A stretch of 64,000 nt of DNA from Leptospira sp. Lineage in GTDB: Bacteria > Spirochaetota > Leptospiria > Leptospirales > Leptospiraceae. Position 1 is the first letter of the stretch, and every line of letters starts with the position of its first letter. The notes under the pieces are model-generated. The model made no database searches. It saw only the letters and a list, made by a program, of their open reading frames with translations, and was not told the DNA's origin. Where the stretch lies: positions 1 through 64,000 of the forward strand of contig JAPZTS010000007.1 of assembly GCA_027533185.1 (NCBI GenBank), given 5' to 3'. Shown here one piece after another: positions 26,754 to 36,036 of the stretch. Made by a program: the position numbers and the translations under genes.

Positions 26754-27935
26754 ATGAGATTTTTGATTTTACTTTCCATTTGTTTCTTTTTTTCATACTG
26801 CGGAAAAGATCTTTCACCATTTGGTGGACCACCCGAAGTCTCCAAATTAAACCCACGCACCAAACCAGAATGGCCAAACCCCAACTGGAAGGAAGTGAGT
26901 CCAGAGTCAGTTGGTATTTCCAGCGCAAAACTAAAGCTAGTTGAAGATTATACCTTTGAAAGAACTGGCGATGAGAACAACCGTAAAGGAAAAAGAACCG
27001 ATGGTCTCGTGATCATTCGAAACGGAAAATTGGTTTTTGAGAGGTATGCAAGAAATTTTGATAAAGACAAGATCCACTTAACATGGTCAATATCGAAGAG
27101 CATTTTGCAAGCTATGGTCGGTATCAGTGTGAAAGCAGGACTTCTAAAATTAGATGACCCGGGTTACTATCATTACGAACCACTGGCACAATCTGAATCT
27201 CATAAAAAAATAACAGTAAGACATTTATTGAATATGTCCTCAGGCCTCAGTGCCGAAGAAGGATACGAAAGTGGTCCGCTCAAATCTTCAGTAATTGCGA
27301 TGCTCTACACGAGAGGCAGGAAGGATATGGGAAAATTTTGTTCAAATCTTCCCCTTCGATCTGAGCCAGGTACACATGTTTATTATTCGAGTTGCGATAC
27401 CAATATCCTGTCTGCAATACTAAAGAATATTTATCCAGAAAATGAGTACAAAGAACTCCCATTCCAAAAATTATTTGCACCCCTAGGAATTACACAAGCT
27501 ACGTTTGAAAGAGATGGTTCTGGAACATTCGTTGGATCATCTTACTTGTATTTAACGGCGAGAGATTTAGCAAAAGTAGGATATCTGTATTTAAACGATG
27601 GAGTTTGGAACGGCACAAGGATCTTACCGGAGGAGTGGGTAACATTCACTCGGACACCTGCGCCTGGCTATAAATCAACTCCCTATTCCGATGATTTAGA
27701 TGAGGACAACTACACATCCCACTGGTATGCAAACACAGGTGTGCCCGAAAGAGGAATTCACGAACCGTGGCCAGATGCCCCCAAGGATACGTATGCAGCA
27801 ATTGGACATTGGGGTCAAATGATGTTTGTAATTCCAAGTCTTGATATGGTTATCGTAAGATTTGGTGATGATCGCGAAAAAGCATTTATTAAAAACGAAT
27901 TTTTAAAACTAATCAAGGAATCCGTAATACGTTAG
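26754..27935 (+). CDS. Serine hydrolase lipoprotein, beta-lactamase (class C) fold
   Basis: 393 residues. The N-terminus (FLILLSICFFFSYCGKD) offers a spirochaete-type lipobox at the Cys. The catalytic SxxK is S112-I-S-K115 (WSISKSILQAMVG), the Tyr motif is VYYSSCDTN, and a late GHWGQMMFVIP block replaces the HxG/KTG element. LLNMSSGLSAEEGY is the conserved post-SxxK segment. The family includes esterases, D-aminopeptidases and PBP-like enzymes, and true beta-lactamase activity is uncommon. It is followed two bases downstream by a small anchored protein and probably forms a two-gene unit. Confidence 0.85.
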   Translation: MRFLILLSICFFFSYCGKDLSPFGGPPEVSKLNPRTKPEWPNPNWKEVSPESVGISSAKLKLVEDYTFERTGDENNRKGKRTDGLVIIRNGKLVFERYARNFDKDKIHLTWSISKSILQAMVGISVKAGLLKLDDPGYYHYEPLAQSESHKKITVRHLLNMSSGLSAEEGYESGPLKSSVIAMLYTRGRKDMGKFCSNLPLRSEPGTHVYYSSCDTNILSAILKNIYPENEYKELPFQKLFAPLGITQATFERDGSGTFVGSSYLYLTARDLAKVGYLYLNDGVWNGTRILPEEWVTFTRTPAPGYKSTPYSDDLDEDNYTSHWYANTGVPERGIHEPWPDAPKDTYAAIGHWGQMMFVIPSLDMVIVRFGDDREKAFIKNEFLKLIKESVIR

Positions 27936-27937
27936 CC

Positions 27938-28252
27938 ATGAAGAAAAAAATACTAATACTTGTATCTACCCTACTATTCATTCTGCTTGTATGGATCCAA
28001 TGGAATTGGAAACACCTGGCAAGTTTTCCCTCAATCATCTCCAGTTTTTATTCAAAAGAGTTTTGCTCATGTTATTTTGTTACTAAACTTTCCGAAGAAC
28101 AATGCCATAATTTTGCAAGGCAATGGGTACCAATTTCAGAATTCAAATTAGATATAGAAAATAAATCAGTTACTGTTAAAGGATTAGGTAGAACGAATAC
28201 AGCGAAATACCTCGACGAAACTTTTGGTTGTACCTTACAAGACTTAGATTAG
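27938..28252 (+). CDS. Small membrane-anchored protein of unknown function
   Basis: 104 residues. A single N-terminal hydrophobic segment (ILILVSTLLFILLVWIQW) is followed by an extracytoplasmic part with four Cys, including the vicinal-like CSCYFV, then QCHNF and GCTLQDLD, which could form two disulfides. The start codon comes two bases after the serine hydrolase stop, so both are likely made together. No family recognised. Confidence 0.6.
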   Translation: MKKKILILVSTLLFILLVWIQWNWKHLASFPSIISSFYSKEFCSCYFVTKLSEEQCHNFARQWVPISEFKLDIENKSVTVKGLGRTNTAKYLDETFGCTLQDLD

Positions 28253-28294
28253 GCGAAGATGAAATATTTCTAATGTATCACCGTTTGACTTTGT

Positions 28295-29206
28295 TTAGCG
28301 GTAATAGTTCACAAAAATAAAATTGATCCCAAAGATCAAACCTTTGGCTTTAATCTCATCGGGTACGACTCCAAAGTTTTGTCCTCGGATTGCATCCATA
28401 CAGGATTCGTCCACAATTGCTTGACCTTGGGAACTTACCAAACGAACATCAATCACTTGACCTAAGTCATTTAACATAAATAGAACTTTGGATTGACCCT
28501 CTTTGATTCCTTCTTTTCTTACAATTCCTGCCATATCGCGATACGCATAGTTTCCACCGCCAGGTGGCGCGTAAGATTCTTCTATACGTTTCAACATACT
28601 TTTAAAGTAATAATAACCGGCTAGTTGTTTGGTGGGAACAGTAAGTGCCTTTGATCCATCCCATCGAAACAAAAAATCCTGTTGAAAGCGGTAGTTGAAT
28701 GGTATCTTTGTCATCTGCCCAGAACTTGCTGATTGGTTGGGAGACTCCTCAGAATTCGATGTAGTTTTGGGATCCGCTTTCAAGATTCCAACTTCAAAAA
28801 GTTCTTCCTCTTTGGTTTGTTCTGCTTTCGGTTGCTGTTTTGAAGGGGACTGCGAACTACTTCCAAAAATAAACTCACGAAATGGAGAAAGGGTATGAAA
28901 ACCTTGTTTTTCCGTTATCCCACCACCACCACTGGAGTCGCGATTGGAAAGTGCTTTGTATTCATCTTTTTTATCTGGATTGATAAACTGCTGTTCGACT
29001 AGGACATCATAAATTTTTTCTTTTTCTTCGATGCTTAATTCTTCTGTCGCGTTTTCTGCACCTAACATACGCCACAACATATTCCGAGTAATGAGATGTC
29101 CCAAAATAAGAGAAGAAATCAAAACTACTAAAGCAAACGAAAATAAAAGTCGTTTTTCACCTTCTTCCTTTTCGGGGAGTTCAAAATTAAAATAAAGAGG
29201 GGGCAT
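28295..29206 (-). CDS. TonB C-terminal-domain protein
   Basis: 303 residues. One membrane segment near the N-terminus ([20 protein letters not shown]) is followed by a long Ser/Gln/Glu-rich periplasmic linker (about 85-175) and a TonB-type C-terminal domain (about 205-303: [44 protein letters not shown]). This is the layout of an energy transducer that spans the periplasm to reach TonB-dependent receptors. The ExbB/ExbD partners are not in the window. Its start overlaps the end of ruvB by 20 nt. Confidence 0.82.
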   Translation of the reverse strand: MPPLYFNFELPEKEEGEKRLLFSFALVVLISSLILGHLITRNMLWRMLGAENATEELSIEEKEKIYDVLVEQQFINPDKKDEYKALSNRDSSGGGGITEKQGFHTLSPFREFIFGSSSQSPSKQQPKAEQTKEEELFEVGILKADPKTTSNSEESPNQSASSGQMTKIPFNYRFQQDFLFRWDGSKALTVPTKQLAGYYYFKSMLKRIEESYAPPGGGNYAYRDMAGIVRKEGIKEGQSKVLFMLNDLGQVIDVRLVSSQGQAIVDESCMDAIRGQNFGVVPDEIKAKGLIFGINFIFVNYYR

Positions 29207-30209
29207 CGTCCGGTCTCTCCTTATTTCCTGGATTAGGAATCCCTAAATGTTCATAGGCTTTTTTGGTGGCTACTCTACCTTGCGGAGTACGATCAATTAG
29301 TCCAACTCTCACTAAAAATGGTTCATAGGTATCTTCAATAGTTCTTTCTTCTTCACCTAACACGACAGAAATGGGTTTTATACCTACAGGCCCACCTGAA
29401 TATCTATTGATAAGAATTTCCAAAATCTGTCGGTCCACTGAATCCAAACCAAGTTCATCCACACCCATACGATTGAAAGCAAATTCACAGGTGGGTAATT
29501 CGATGGTTTTTTCATTTTTTACTTCAGCAAAGTCTCTCACACGTTTTAATAGGTGGTTGGCAATACGAGGCGTCTTTCGACTCCGCCGGCCAATTTCTAG
29601 AGCTGCCCCCTTCCCCAATTGAAGGGCAAGTAGGTCTGCCGATCTTTCAACAATGATCTTCATCTCCTCATCCGTGTAAAAATCAAGTTTGAGATGGATC
29701 CCAAATCTAGATTTGAGAGGGTCACTAACAAGCCCCGAACGAGTCGTTGCACCCACTAATGTGAATGGTTGCAATTGGATTTGCAAGGCATTTGCGGTCA
29801 CGCCCTCTCCTACAACCAAATCCACAAAAAAATTCTCCATGGCAGGATAAAGTAGCTCTTCCTGCTTTTTGATAAACCCATGGATTTCATCTATAAACAA
29901 AACTTCATTGGACTTAAGAAGTGTCAGGAAACGAACCAGATCTGCCCCCTTGGAGATGGCCGGGGCAGAAGTGGGTGTGAAGGCCACTCCCAGTTCATTT
30001 GCAATGATATTGGCTAGGGTCGTTTTTCCAAGCCCAGGGGGTCCTGAGATCAGGACATGGTCGAGTGAGTTTTTTCTTTTTTTTGCTGCTTCGATATAAA
30101 CAGAAAGGTTGGAAATTACCTCTTTCTGACCAATAAACTCAGAAAGTTTTGTAGGGCGAAGGGATGGTTCATCTTCGCCCGGCTGATTCCAATCTTCTCT
30201 TAAAGACAC
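29187..30209 (-). CDS. ruvB: Holliday junction branch migration helicase RuvB
   Basis: 340 residues, the standard length. AAA+ landmarks: Walker [12 protein letters not shown], Walker [11 protein letters not shown], sensor 1 GATTRSG, the arginine-finger region LKSRFGI, and the winged-helix end [18 protein letters not shown]. RuvB hexamers drive branch migration with RuvA; the resolvase RuvC and RuvA are not nearby. Start is GTG. One base separates it from the HtrA stop upstream, and it overlaps the TonB-like gene downstream by 20 nt. Confidence 0.97.
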   Translation of the reverse strand: MSLREDWNQPGEDEPSLRPTKLSEFIGQKEVISNLSVYIEAAKKRKNSLDHVLISGPPGLGKTTLANIIANELGVAFTPTSAPAISKGADLVRFLTLLKSNEVLFIDEIHGFIKKQEELLYPAMENFFVDLVVGEGVTANALQIQLQPFTLVGATTRSGLVSDPLKSRFGIHLKLDFYTDEEMKIIVERSADLLALQLGKGAALEIGRRSRKTPRIANHLLKRVRDFAEVKNEKTIELPTCEFAFNRMGVDELGLDSVDRQILEILINRYSGGPVGIKPISVVLGEEERTIEDTYEPFLVRVGLIDRTPQGRVATKKAYEHLGIPNPGNKERPDDAPSLF

Positions 30210-30210
30210 C

Positions 30211-31377
30211 TCAATTTGGTTTCTGCGCTGGAGTGATCGAAGTCAAGATTTCATTTTTATTTCTCATAATTTTTATCTCTAGTCGTTTGCCAATCTTCGC
30301 GGTTCGGACAAAATTGATCAGTTCTTCTGGTGACTGGATCGTTTTCCCTCCAATCTCTATGATGACATCATCCAGTTTTAAGCCCGCCTTATCCGCAGGT
30401 GAGCCCTTGATGATTTGGCGGACCAGAGCTCCTTTGTTGTCCTTGAGTCCCAATTGTGCCACGTCTTCTTCAGAGATCATGTCGAGACCTACTCCAAGCC
30501 AGGGTCGGGTTACTTTTCCATTGAGTTTTAACTCTTCGGCAACCTTCCTTGCTTCGTTTATCGGTATCGTGAATCCAATACCAACGCTACCGCCCGATTG
30601 GGATGCAATCATTCGGTTGATTCCAATCACTTCGCCTCGGATATTTAGGAGAGGGCCCCCACTATTCCCCTGATTGATTGCAGCATCGGTTTGGATGTAC
30701 GAAAGACCGGAACTGTCTATGCCCCCTCTCTGTACGGCAGAGACTACTCCTACCGTGAACGATTGTTCAAATCCAAGCGGTGCACCGATGGCAATTGCCC
30801 AATTTCCAACCTTTACCTTATTCGAATCTGCTAATGGAATTGGCTTTAGATTGGACTTTGGAGCATCGATTTTGAGCAATGCAATATCCATTGTTTCATC
30901 AGATCCGATGAGTTTTGCTTCAAAGGTTTTTTGGTTTTTAAATTTTACGGTAAGTTTGTCCATATCTTTGATGACATGGTGGTTTGTCATAATATAGCCA
31001 TCTTCATTGAGAACAATTCCTGATCCGAGGCCCGTTTGTTTTTGAGTTCTCACTCTACCCGAACCACCGTTACCAGGTCGTCCAAAAAAGTGATCAAAGA
31101 AGGGGTCTCCCGAAAAGGGATGTTGTTGGAGTGCAACAGTTCTCTCAGTAGCAATCGAGACAACGCTAGGCGATGATTTTTCAAATACCTCTTGGAAGGC
31201 ATCTTCCAAGGCAACCGCCTGTGTTTGTGCTGGGGAAAGTTTATCAGATCCGTCCGCCTTTAGTTGGAGTGGGTTTTGTGAGGAATCGCCGCAAGTTATA
31301 ATGGGAGATAAAAAAGTCCCAATCAAAAGAAAGGTGAATGCAATGGCAACCAAACGAAATGGATTTTTTTGACTCAT
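30211..31377 (-). CDS. HtrA/DegP-type periplasmic serine protease
   Basis: 388 residues. The N-terminus ([22 protein letters not shown]) is a signal sequence with a possible lipobox at Cys29. The trypsin-like domain has the triad His (MTNHHVIKD), Asp (MDIALLKID) and Ser ([10 protein letters not shown]). One PDZ domain follows (about 285-385: [30 protein letters not shown]). One PDZ rather than two makes it DegS/HhoA-like in layout. It degrades or refolds damaged envelope proteins. It leads a minus operon with ruvB and a TonB-like gene. Confidence 0.93.
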   Translation of the reverse strand: MSQKNPFRLVAIAFTFLLIGTFLSPIITCGDSSQNPLQLKADGSDKLSPAQTQAVALEDAFQEVFEKSSPSVVSIATERTVALQQHPFSGDPFFDHFFGRPGNGGSGRVRTQKQTGLGSGIVLNEDGYIMTNHHVIKDMDKLTVKFKNQKTFEAKLIGSDETMDIALLKIDAPKSNLKPIPLADSNKVKVGNWAIAIGAPLGFEQSFTVGVVSAVQRGGIDSSGLSYIQTDAAINQGNSGGPLLNIRGEVIGINRMIASQSGGSVGIGFTIPINEARKVAEELKLNGKVTRPWLGVGLDMISEEDVAQLGLKDNKGALVRQIIKGSPADKAGLKLDDVIIEIGGKTIQSPEELINFVRTAKIGKRLEIKIMRNKNEILTSITPAQKPN

Positions 31378-31426
31378 AGATTCTTAAGTTCTTCTCCTAC
31401 AGTATTTGACCCTAGAATCAACTAGA

Positions 31427-31443
31427 AAGTTTCCAAGAAACTT
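31427..31443. promoter_or_regulatory. 17-bp inverted repeat between htrA-like and DJ-1-like genes
   Basis: AAGTTTC and GAAACTT are perfect 7-bp arms around CAA. It sits in the 133-bp divergent region, about 50 nt from the htrA-like start and 68 nt from the DJ-1-like start, where an operator would be expected. The regulator is unknown. The rest of this gap shows no clear promoter pair that I trust. Confidence 0.4.
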
Positions 31444-31510
31444 GCTAACACTAGGTTCGAACTTTTGTAAAAAAACTTGAACATATCGTACAAGCGGATT
31501 CTATAAGGAC

Positions 31511-32080
31511 ATGGCAAAAAAAATTTTAGTTCCCCTACTCCCAGGATTCGAAGAGATGGAAGCAATTATCCTCATCGATGTACTTAGGCGTGGTCAATTG
31601 GAAGTATTTTCTGTTTCCAATTCCAGGGAACCTATCCTTGCCTCAAGAAATACACTTCATATCGCCGATTTAATTTTTTCTGAGGTAGAAGGGAAAGTAT
31701 TCGATGCTATTGTTCTGCCAGGTGGCCTCACAGGGACTAAAAATTTGATGGAGAATGAATCTGTGAAAAACCTCCTCATTCAATTCCATAGACAGAAGAA
31801 AATGATCGGAGCTATTTGTGCTGCGCCAAACGTACTTAGGAAATTTGATATTATCAGAGATGATATTCCGTTTACAGCTTTCCCAACAAGCATCAGTTTG
31901 GTGGAATCTAATAAAAGTAATTATTTAGAAGAAAGGATTGTTTCCTACGAGAACATCCACACAAGCATCGGTCCAGGATCTGCCTTTGAATTTGCACTCT
32001 ATCTTTTGGAAAAACTGACTAGCGAGGAAACTATGATCGAAGTTAAAAAGGGACTGTATCTGCCCGACTCAAAATTATAA
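31511..32080 (+). CDS. DJ-1/PfpI family protein (YajL-like)
   Basis: 189 residues, the size of bacterial YajL/DJ-1. LLPGFEEMEAI carries the conserved Glu, and GAICAAPNVL holds the reactive Cys103 of the nucleophile elbow; TSIGPGSAFEFAL is the conserved C-terminal block. Members act as glyoxalase/deglycase-like or redox-protective proteins, and the exact activity is debated. It is monocistronic, divergent from the htrA-like gene with a 17-bp inverted repeat between them, and convergent with the STAS gene 7 nt away. An envelope-stress and oxidative-stress theme is plausible but not shown. Confidence 0.9.
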   Translation: MAKKILVPLLPGFEEMEAIILIDVLRRGQLEVFSVSNSREPILASRNTLHIADLIFSEVEGKVFDAIVLPGGLTGTKNLMENESVKNLLIQFHRQKKMIGAICAAPNVLRKFDIIRDDIPFTAFPTSISLVESNKSNYLEERIVSYENIHTSIGPGSAFEFALYLLEKLTSEETMIEVKKGLYLPDSKL

Positions 32081-32087
32081 AAGTTTT

Positions 32088-32438
32088 TTAACTCTCTCTT
32101 GCCGAGACAAGGGATGCCAATGCTGCTTCTTCAGAATCAAAAACTTCAAGATGGCTTTCCATCCCAGTAAGCTTGAATACCTTTGCTACAGATCCGTGAA
32201 CGCTGCAGACTTTTAAATCTCCGTGGTATTTCTTAAGTTTGTACATTGCCGTGACAAGGGTTCCAATTCCCGAGCTATCCATAAAGGGAACCTTGGCCAA
32301 GTTTACAACAATTTCATATTGTTGGTTTTTGATTTTTTCATCCAGGACGTCCTTTAGTTCTTTCGCATTGTAAAGATCCACCTCACCTTCCAGAGTGATG
32401 ATCGCTACTTTGTTCTTGATCTCTTCGTGGATTACCAT
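32088..32438 (-). CDS. STAS-domain anti-sigma-factor antagonist
   Basis: 116 residues forming one STAS domain. The phosphorylation site is in FMDSSGIG (S55/S56), and EGEVDLYNAKEL is the usual first strand-turn. In partner switching the phosphorylated form is inactive, and a SpoIIE-type phosphatase such as the one at 21.8-23.1 kb reactivates it. It stands at the end of the glm/mccB minus block, 43 nt after mccB, and may have its own promoter. Confidence 0.9.
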   Translation of the reverse strand: MVIHEEIKNKVAIITLEGEVDLYNAKELKDVLDEKIKNQQYEIVVNLAKVPFMDSSGIGTLVTAMYKLKKYHGDLKVCSVHGSVAKVFKLTGMESHLEVFDSEEAALASLVSARES

Positions 32439-32481
32439 TTGGTTTTAGTTTGCATCCTGAAAGGAATTGAAAAGGAAAAAA

Positions 32482-34083
32482 TTACATTCGGAAAACGCCA
32501 AATGGCTTTCTTTCTAAAAATCTTGCCGAAACAACAGAGAGAGCTCTTCCCAATGTCTTCCTTGTATCGGCTGGATCCAAGATTCCGTCATCCCAAAGTC
32601 TAGCGGAACTAAAAATAGAGGAAGATTTTTTTTCGTAATCGGAAAGAATCGGAGCCTTAAAGGAAACTTCCTCTGCTGACGTAACGGACTCTCCTTGTGC
32701 TACCTTTTGGTCCTTCTTAACCGTCCAAAGCACATTGGCTGCCTGTTCTCCGCCCATCACTGAAATTCGAGCATTCGGCCACATCCACAAAAAATCTGGA
32801 GAAAAGGCTCGACCGCACATACCATAGTTACCCGCTCCATATGACCCACCTGTTACAATCGTTAGCTTCGGAACAGTCGTAGTGGAAACTGCATTTACCA
32901 TCTTTGCGCCGTCTCTTGCAATCCCTTGGTTTTCATATTTTTTACCGACCATAAAGCCAGTAATGTTCTGCAAAAAAAGAAGTGGTATGCGTCTTTGGTC
33001 ACATAGCTCGATAAAATGAGCGGTTTTTAGTGCCGACTCGGAAAACAAAACTCCATGATTAGCAATTATGCCAACTGGATATCCATAGATTTCGGCAAAA
33101 CCTGTGACGATGGTTTGGGCATAAAGTTTTTTAAACTCAAAAAACCGTGAACCATCCACCAAACGACTGATAATCTCTCTTGGATCATAGGACTTTCTCG
33201 AATCCTTTTCGATAATTCCATAAATCTCTTCGATTGGATAGAGTGGTTCTTCTGTTAACTTAACTACTGATTTAGGTTTCAGATTCAGGTTACGTATGAT
33301 GGATCTTGTGATTTCGATCGCATGCGTGTCATCTTCCGCATAATGATCCGTAACACCCGAAGTTCGGCAATGGACATCGGCACCGCCCAACTCTTCCGGT
33401 GTAACTTCTTCTCCTGTCGCCGCCTTCACTAGGGGAGGCCCACCCAAAAAAATCGTTCCATTTCCTTTAACTATGACCGATTCGTCTGACATAGCTGGAA
33501 TATAGGCTCCTCCAGCCGTACACGAGCCCATAACAACCGCTATCTGAGATATTCCTTTGGCACTCATATTCGCTTGGTTAAAAAAGATTTTCCCAAAATG
33601 ATCCTTATCTGGAAATACTTCGTCCTGCATCGGAAGGTAAGCACCACCTGAATCGACAAGATAAATACATGGTAAAAAATTCCTTTCTGCTATTTCTTGA
33701 GCCCGAATATGTTTTTTTACAGTGAGCGGATAATAAGTTCCACCTTTGACCGTCGCATCATTTGCGACGATCATACATTCGATACCTTCAATTTTACCGA
33801 TTCCAGTGATGATACCTGCTGACGGCACCGAATCAGCATACACATCTTCGGCGGCTAAGGTAGAAAGTTCCAAAAATTCAGTACCCATATCAACCAAGAG
33901 AGCTATTCTTTCTCGGGCAGTCAATTTTCCTCTGGATTTATGTTTTTCCTGAGCCTTAGGTCCACCACCTAATTTTACTTTTGCGATTCGATCACGTATG
34001 GGGACAAGGGTTTCTAGATAGTTGGTTCTATTTTCTAAAAATTCTTTGGAATTCGGTTGGATTTTCGAGATTAGAGTTTCCAT
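32482..34083 (-). CDS. mccB: Methylcrotonyl-CoA carboxylase beta subunit-like carboxyltransferase
   Basis: 533 residues. The carboxyltransferase subunit moves CO2 from biotin to an acyl-Co[56 protein letters not shown] and [15 protein letters not shown] match the methylcrotonyl-CoA type (leucine breakdown) better than propionyl-CoA carboxylase, with [16 protein letters not shown] late in the protein. The biotin carboxylase/BCCP subunit is not in the window. It follows the alpha/beta hydrolase gene by one base. Confidence 0.9.
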   Translation of the reverse strand: METLISKIQPNSKEFLENRTNYLETLVPIRDRIAKVKLGGGPKAQEKHKSRGKLTARERIALLVDMGTEFLELSTLAAEDVYADSVPSAGIITGIGKIEGIECMIVANDATVKGGTYYPLTVKKHIRAQEIAERNFLPCIYLVDSGGAYLPMQDEVFPDKDHFGKIFFNQANMSAKGISQIAVVMGSCTAGGAYIPAMSDESVIVKGNGTIFLGGPPLVKAATGEEVTPEELGGADVHCRTSGVTDHYAEDDTHAIEITRSIIRNLNLKPKSVVKLTEEPLYPIEEIYGIIEKDSRKSYDPREIISRLVDGSRFFEFKKLYAQTIVTGFAEIYGYPVGIIANHGVLFSESALKTAHFIELCDQRRIPLLFLQNITGFMVGKKYENQGIARDGAKMVNAVSTTTVPKLTIVTGGSYGAGNYGMCGRAFSPDFLWMWPNARISVMGGEQAANVLWTVKKDQKVAQGESVTSAEEVSFKAPILSDYEKKSSSIFSSARLWDDGILDPADTRKTLGRALSVVSARFLERKPFGVFRM

Positions 34084-34084
34084 C

Positions 34085-34990
34085 TTATTCCTTATTCTGT
34101 TTGTGAAAGTTGAACTTTTTAGTCTTTTTATGAGAAAAAGAATCTATAAAGTAGTGAATCTTTTCTGAAACTTCCTTAGAGCATTCTTCCATAGGAAGGT
34201 GTTTGCACGGTAGGACATTCAAACTGCTGGTTCGCATAGTTTCTTTGATATATTCCGTTTGGAAAGGGGATATGCGATAATCTTCGGAACCAATAAAGAT
34301 TTGGCGAAGTCCAACAAGTGCCTTTGCACCTTCCTCAATTTCACGCAAAGCATGTGTCGACCGATCTACATTTCTGATGAATTCCAGAGTATTGTTCCGA
34401 GTTTTGCCTTGGAATAGTAGGTGGAACATATCTTTGTCCCAGTCCTTTGGGAAAACAAAATCTTTTTTTACAAGAAAGAGTTTGTAAAATAGATTTAAAA
34501 ACGGTGGTCGAAATAAAAAGGAAAACAAATCTCCCAACAGAGGAAGTCGCAAAAAATGAAGAGGAAAATAGAATCGAAACTTGGGTAGGTGTAAAAACCC
34601 ATTTAGGATAGATACGGTTTTAATTTTTTCAGGATGGTCTTTCAACAGAAAGCTCATTATTGGGAGCGCATAATCAAAACAAACGACGTGAACCTTTTTA
34701 TCAGCCGTCACTTCTTCTAAAAAATGATAGAGGTAAAATGCCATCATCCGGTGTGAGAGTGGAGTATCTGGTCTAGAACTAAGTCCTATTCCTAAAAAAT
34801 CAGGTGCAATCACACGGTAGTTTTTTGATAACTCCTCCAGAACATATCTATAGTTATATGAAGTTGTTAAAAAACCATGGAGAAGGATTACGATTTCTTC
34901 ACCTTTTCCTTCTTCACGATAAAAAAAGTTTTGTCCTTCAACTACAGCAGACTTACCTCGATTAATATGATTGAGGAGATTGGGGCTCAA
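34085..34990 (-). CDS. Alpha/beta hydrolase with an Asp in the nucleophile elbow
   Basis: 301 residues from a TTG that overlaps the upstream stop (TTGA). The oxyanion-side [17 protein letters not shown] and the nucleophile elbow region [15 protein letters not shown] are clear. In the elbow the residue in the Ser position reads as Asp (C-F-D-Y-A), as in haloalkane dehalogenases and epoxide hydrolases rather than esterases. The catalytic His is probably in CKHLPME near the C-terminus. No signal peptide. It lies between the GlmU-like gene and mccB, both nearly overlapping. Substrate unknown. Confidence 0.8.
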   Translation of the reverse strand: MSPNLLNHINRGKSAVVEGQNFFYREEGKGEEIVILLHGFLTTSYNYRYVLEELSKNYRVIAPDFLGIGLSSRPDTPLSHRMMAFYLYHFLEEVTADKKVHVVCFDYALPIMSFLLKDHPEKIKTVSILNGFLHLPKFRFYFPLHFLRLPLLGDLFSFLFRPPFLNLFYKLFLVKKDFVFPKDWDKDMFHLLFQGKTRNNTLEFIRNVDRSTHALREIEEGAKALVGLRQIFIGSEDYRISPFQTEYIKETMRTSSLNVLPCKHLPMEECSKEVSEKIHYFIDSFSHKKTKKFNFHKQNKE

Positions 34991-36027
34991 AGTTTACCGT
35001 CCAAAGAATCTTGATAGATTTTTTTCAAATACTCTTCTTCAAATTCGGCTAAGTTGATTCCTCGTCTTGCCATGATCTTTTTTGTATCGGAAAGAAACTC
35101 AGTCAGCCGGTATTTTTGGCGGCCATCAATCCAATTGAAGGGTGGGTTGTATCCGCTCACTCGATTTTCGACAACATTAGAACCGATATCAAAAACTGTT
35201 CCTGTATTGGACATTACACCAATTGCTAGTTTTGTAAATGGCCCAATCACGCTACCAAATTTTATTGTACCAGTATTGATCGTTGCATCACCTACTCTAA
35301 GCTTAACGATTCCATAATTATTCTTCAAATCACTGGTCGTAGATAAAGCCCCTAAATTAACCCAGCTAGAAACAAAACTATGTCCTAAAAAACCTTCATG
35401 GTGTTTGTTAGAAAAATCTAAGATAATTGAATTTTCTACCTCACCACCAATCCGACACTGGTTTCCGATAAGACAGCCACCCGCAATTCTTGCACTGTCT
35501 ACTTGGGTGTGTTTGCCAATGTAGAGTGGACCTTCTAAGAAACTAAAAGATCCAATCTTTGCACCTTCATCAATGAGAATCGGTCCATGAGTTGTATCAA
35601 ACACAACCTGTGGATAGATGTTTGCATCTGGGTGGATGTAAAGGTGTTTGTCTTTCCCAACAATCGAAAATTGATGTTGTTTGACCTTGTACTTTTGACG
35701 GTATTTTTTCCAATTTTTATCTAAATCGAGGGTTTCCTCAATAAGAGACGTTACAATTCTTTGCAACTCCCAAGGAAGGTAGATATCAGGAGTTACCACC
35801 AAATCGAAATTAGATTCTTGCCAAGGAAGAATATCTTCATACCTACGAAACAAAAGCTCAGAAAAACTTGGATCTGGTGATTTGTAGTAAAATTTGGCTT
35901 TTGGGTATTTCTTTTTTAGTTTTTGAAATAGAGAAAAACCACCCAGACTCCACTCTAAAAAGCTGTGGAATCGGGAAATCGGATCCAAAACTCGAGGACG
36001 GTTTGACTCATCAAATAGTATCTTCAT
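34987..36027 (-). CDS. GlmU-like protein with left-handed beta-helix acyltransferase domain
   Basis: 346 residues. The N-terminal about 120 residues fit the putative sugar nucleotidyltransferase family seen in GlmU-like proteins, but the GxGTR-type nucleotide-binding motif of true GlmU is absent. From about residue 135 hexapeptide repeats build a left-handed beta-helix (IHPDANIYPQVVFD, ILIDEGAKIGSFSFL, LYIGKHTQVDSARI, CLIGNQCRIGGEV), and LGALSTTSDLKNNYGIV resembles the GlmU acetyltransferase LATSNLKNTYG-type segment. Placed 9 nt after glmS and after a GlmM-type mutase, it probably acetylates an amino-sugar phosphate. Whether it also makes UDP-GlcNAc is open. Confidence 0.8.
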   Translation of the reverse strand: MKILFDESNRPRVLDPISRFHSFLEWSLGGFSLFQKLKKKYPKAKFYYKSPDPSFSELLFRRYEDILPWQESNFDLVVTPDIYLPWELQRIVTSLIEETLDLDKNWKKYRQKYKVKQHQFSIVGKDKHLYIHPDANIYPQVVFDTTHGPILIDEGAKIGSFSFLEGPLYIGKHTQVDSARIAGGCLIGNQCRIGGEVENSIILDFSNKHHEGFLGHSFVSSWVNLGALSTTSDLKNNYGIVKLRVGDATINTGTIKFGSVIGPFTKLAIGVMSNTGTVFDIGSNVVENRVSGYNPPFNWIDGRQKYRLTEFLSDTKKIMARRGINLAEFEEEYLKKIYQDSLDGKL

Positions 36028-36036
36028 TTGACTTAA

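Noticed and set aside
32080..32100. AGTT/AACT with T-run at the convergent STAS/DJ-1 ends
   Set aside because: A 4-bp stem is too weak to call a terminator.
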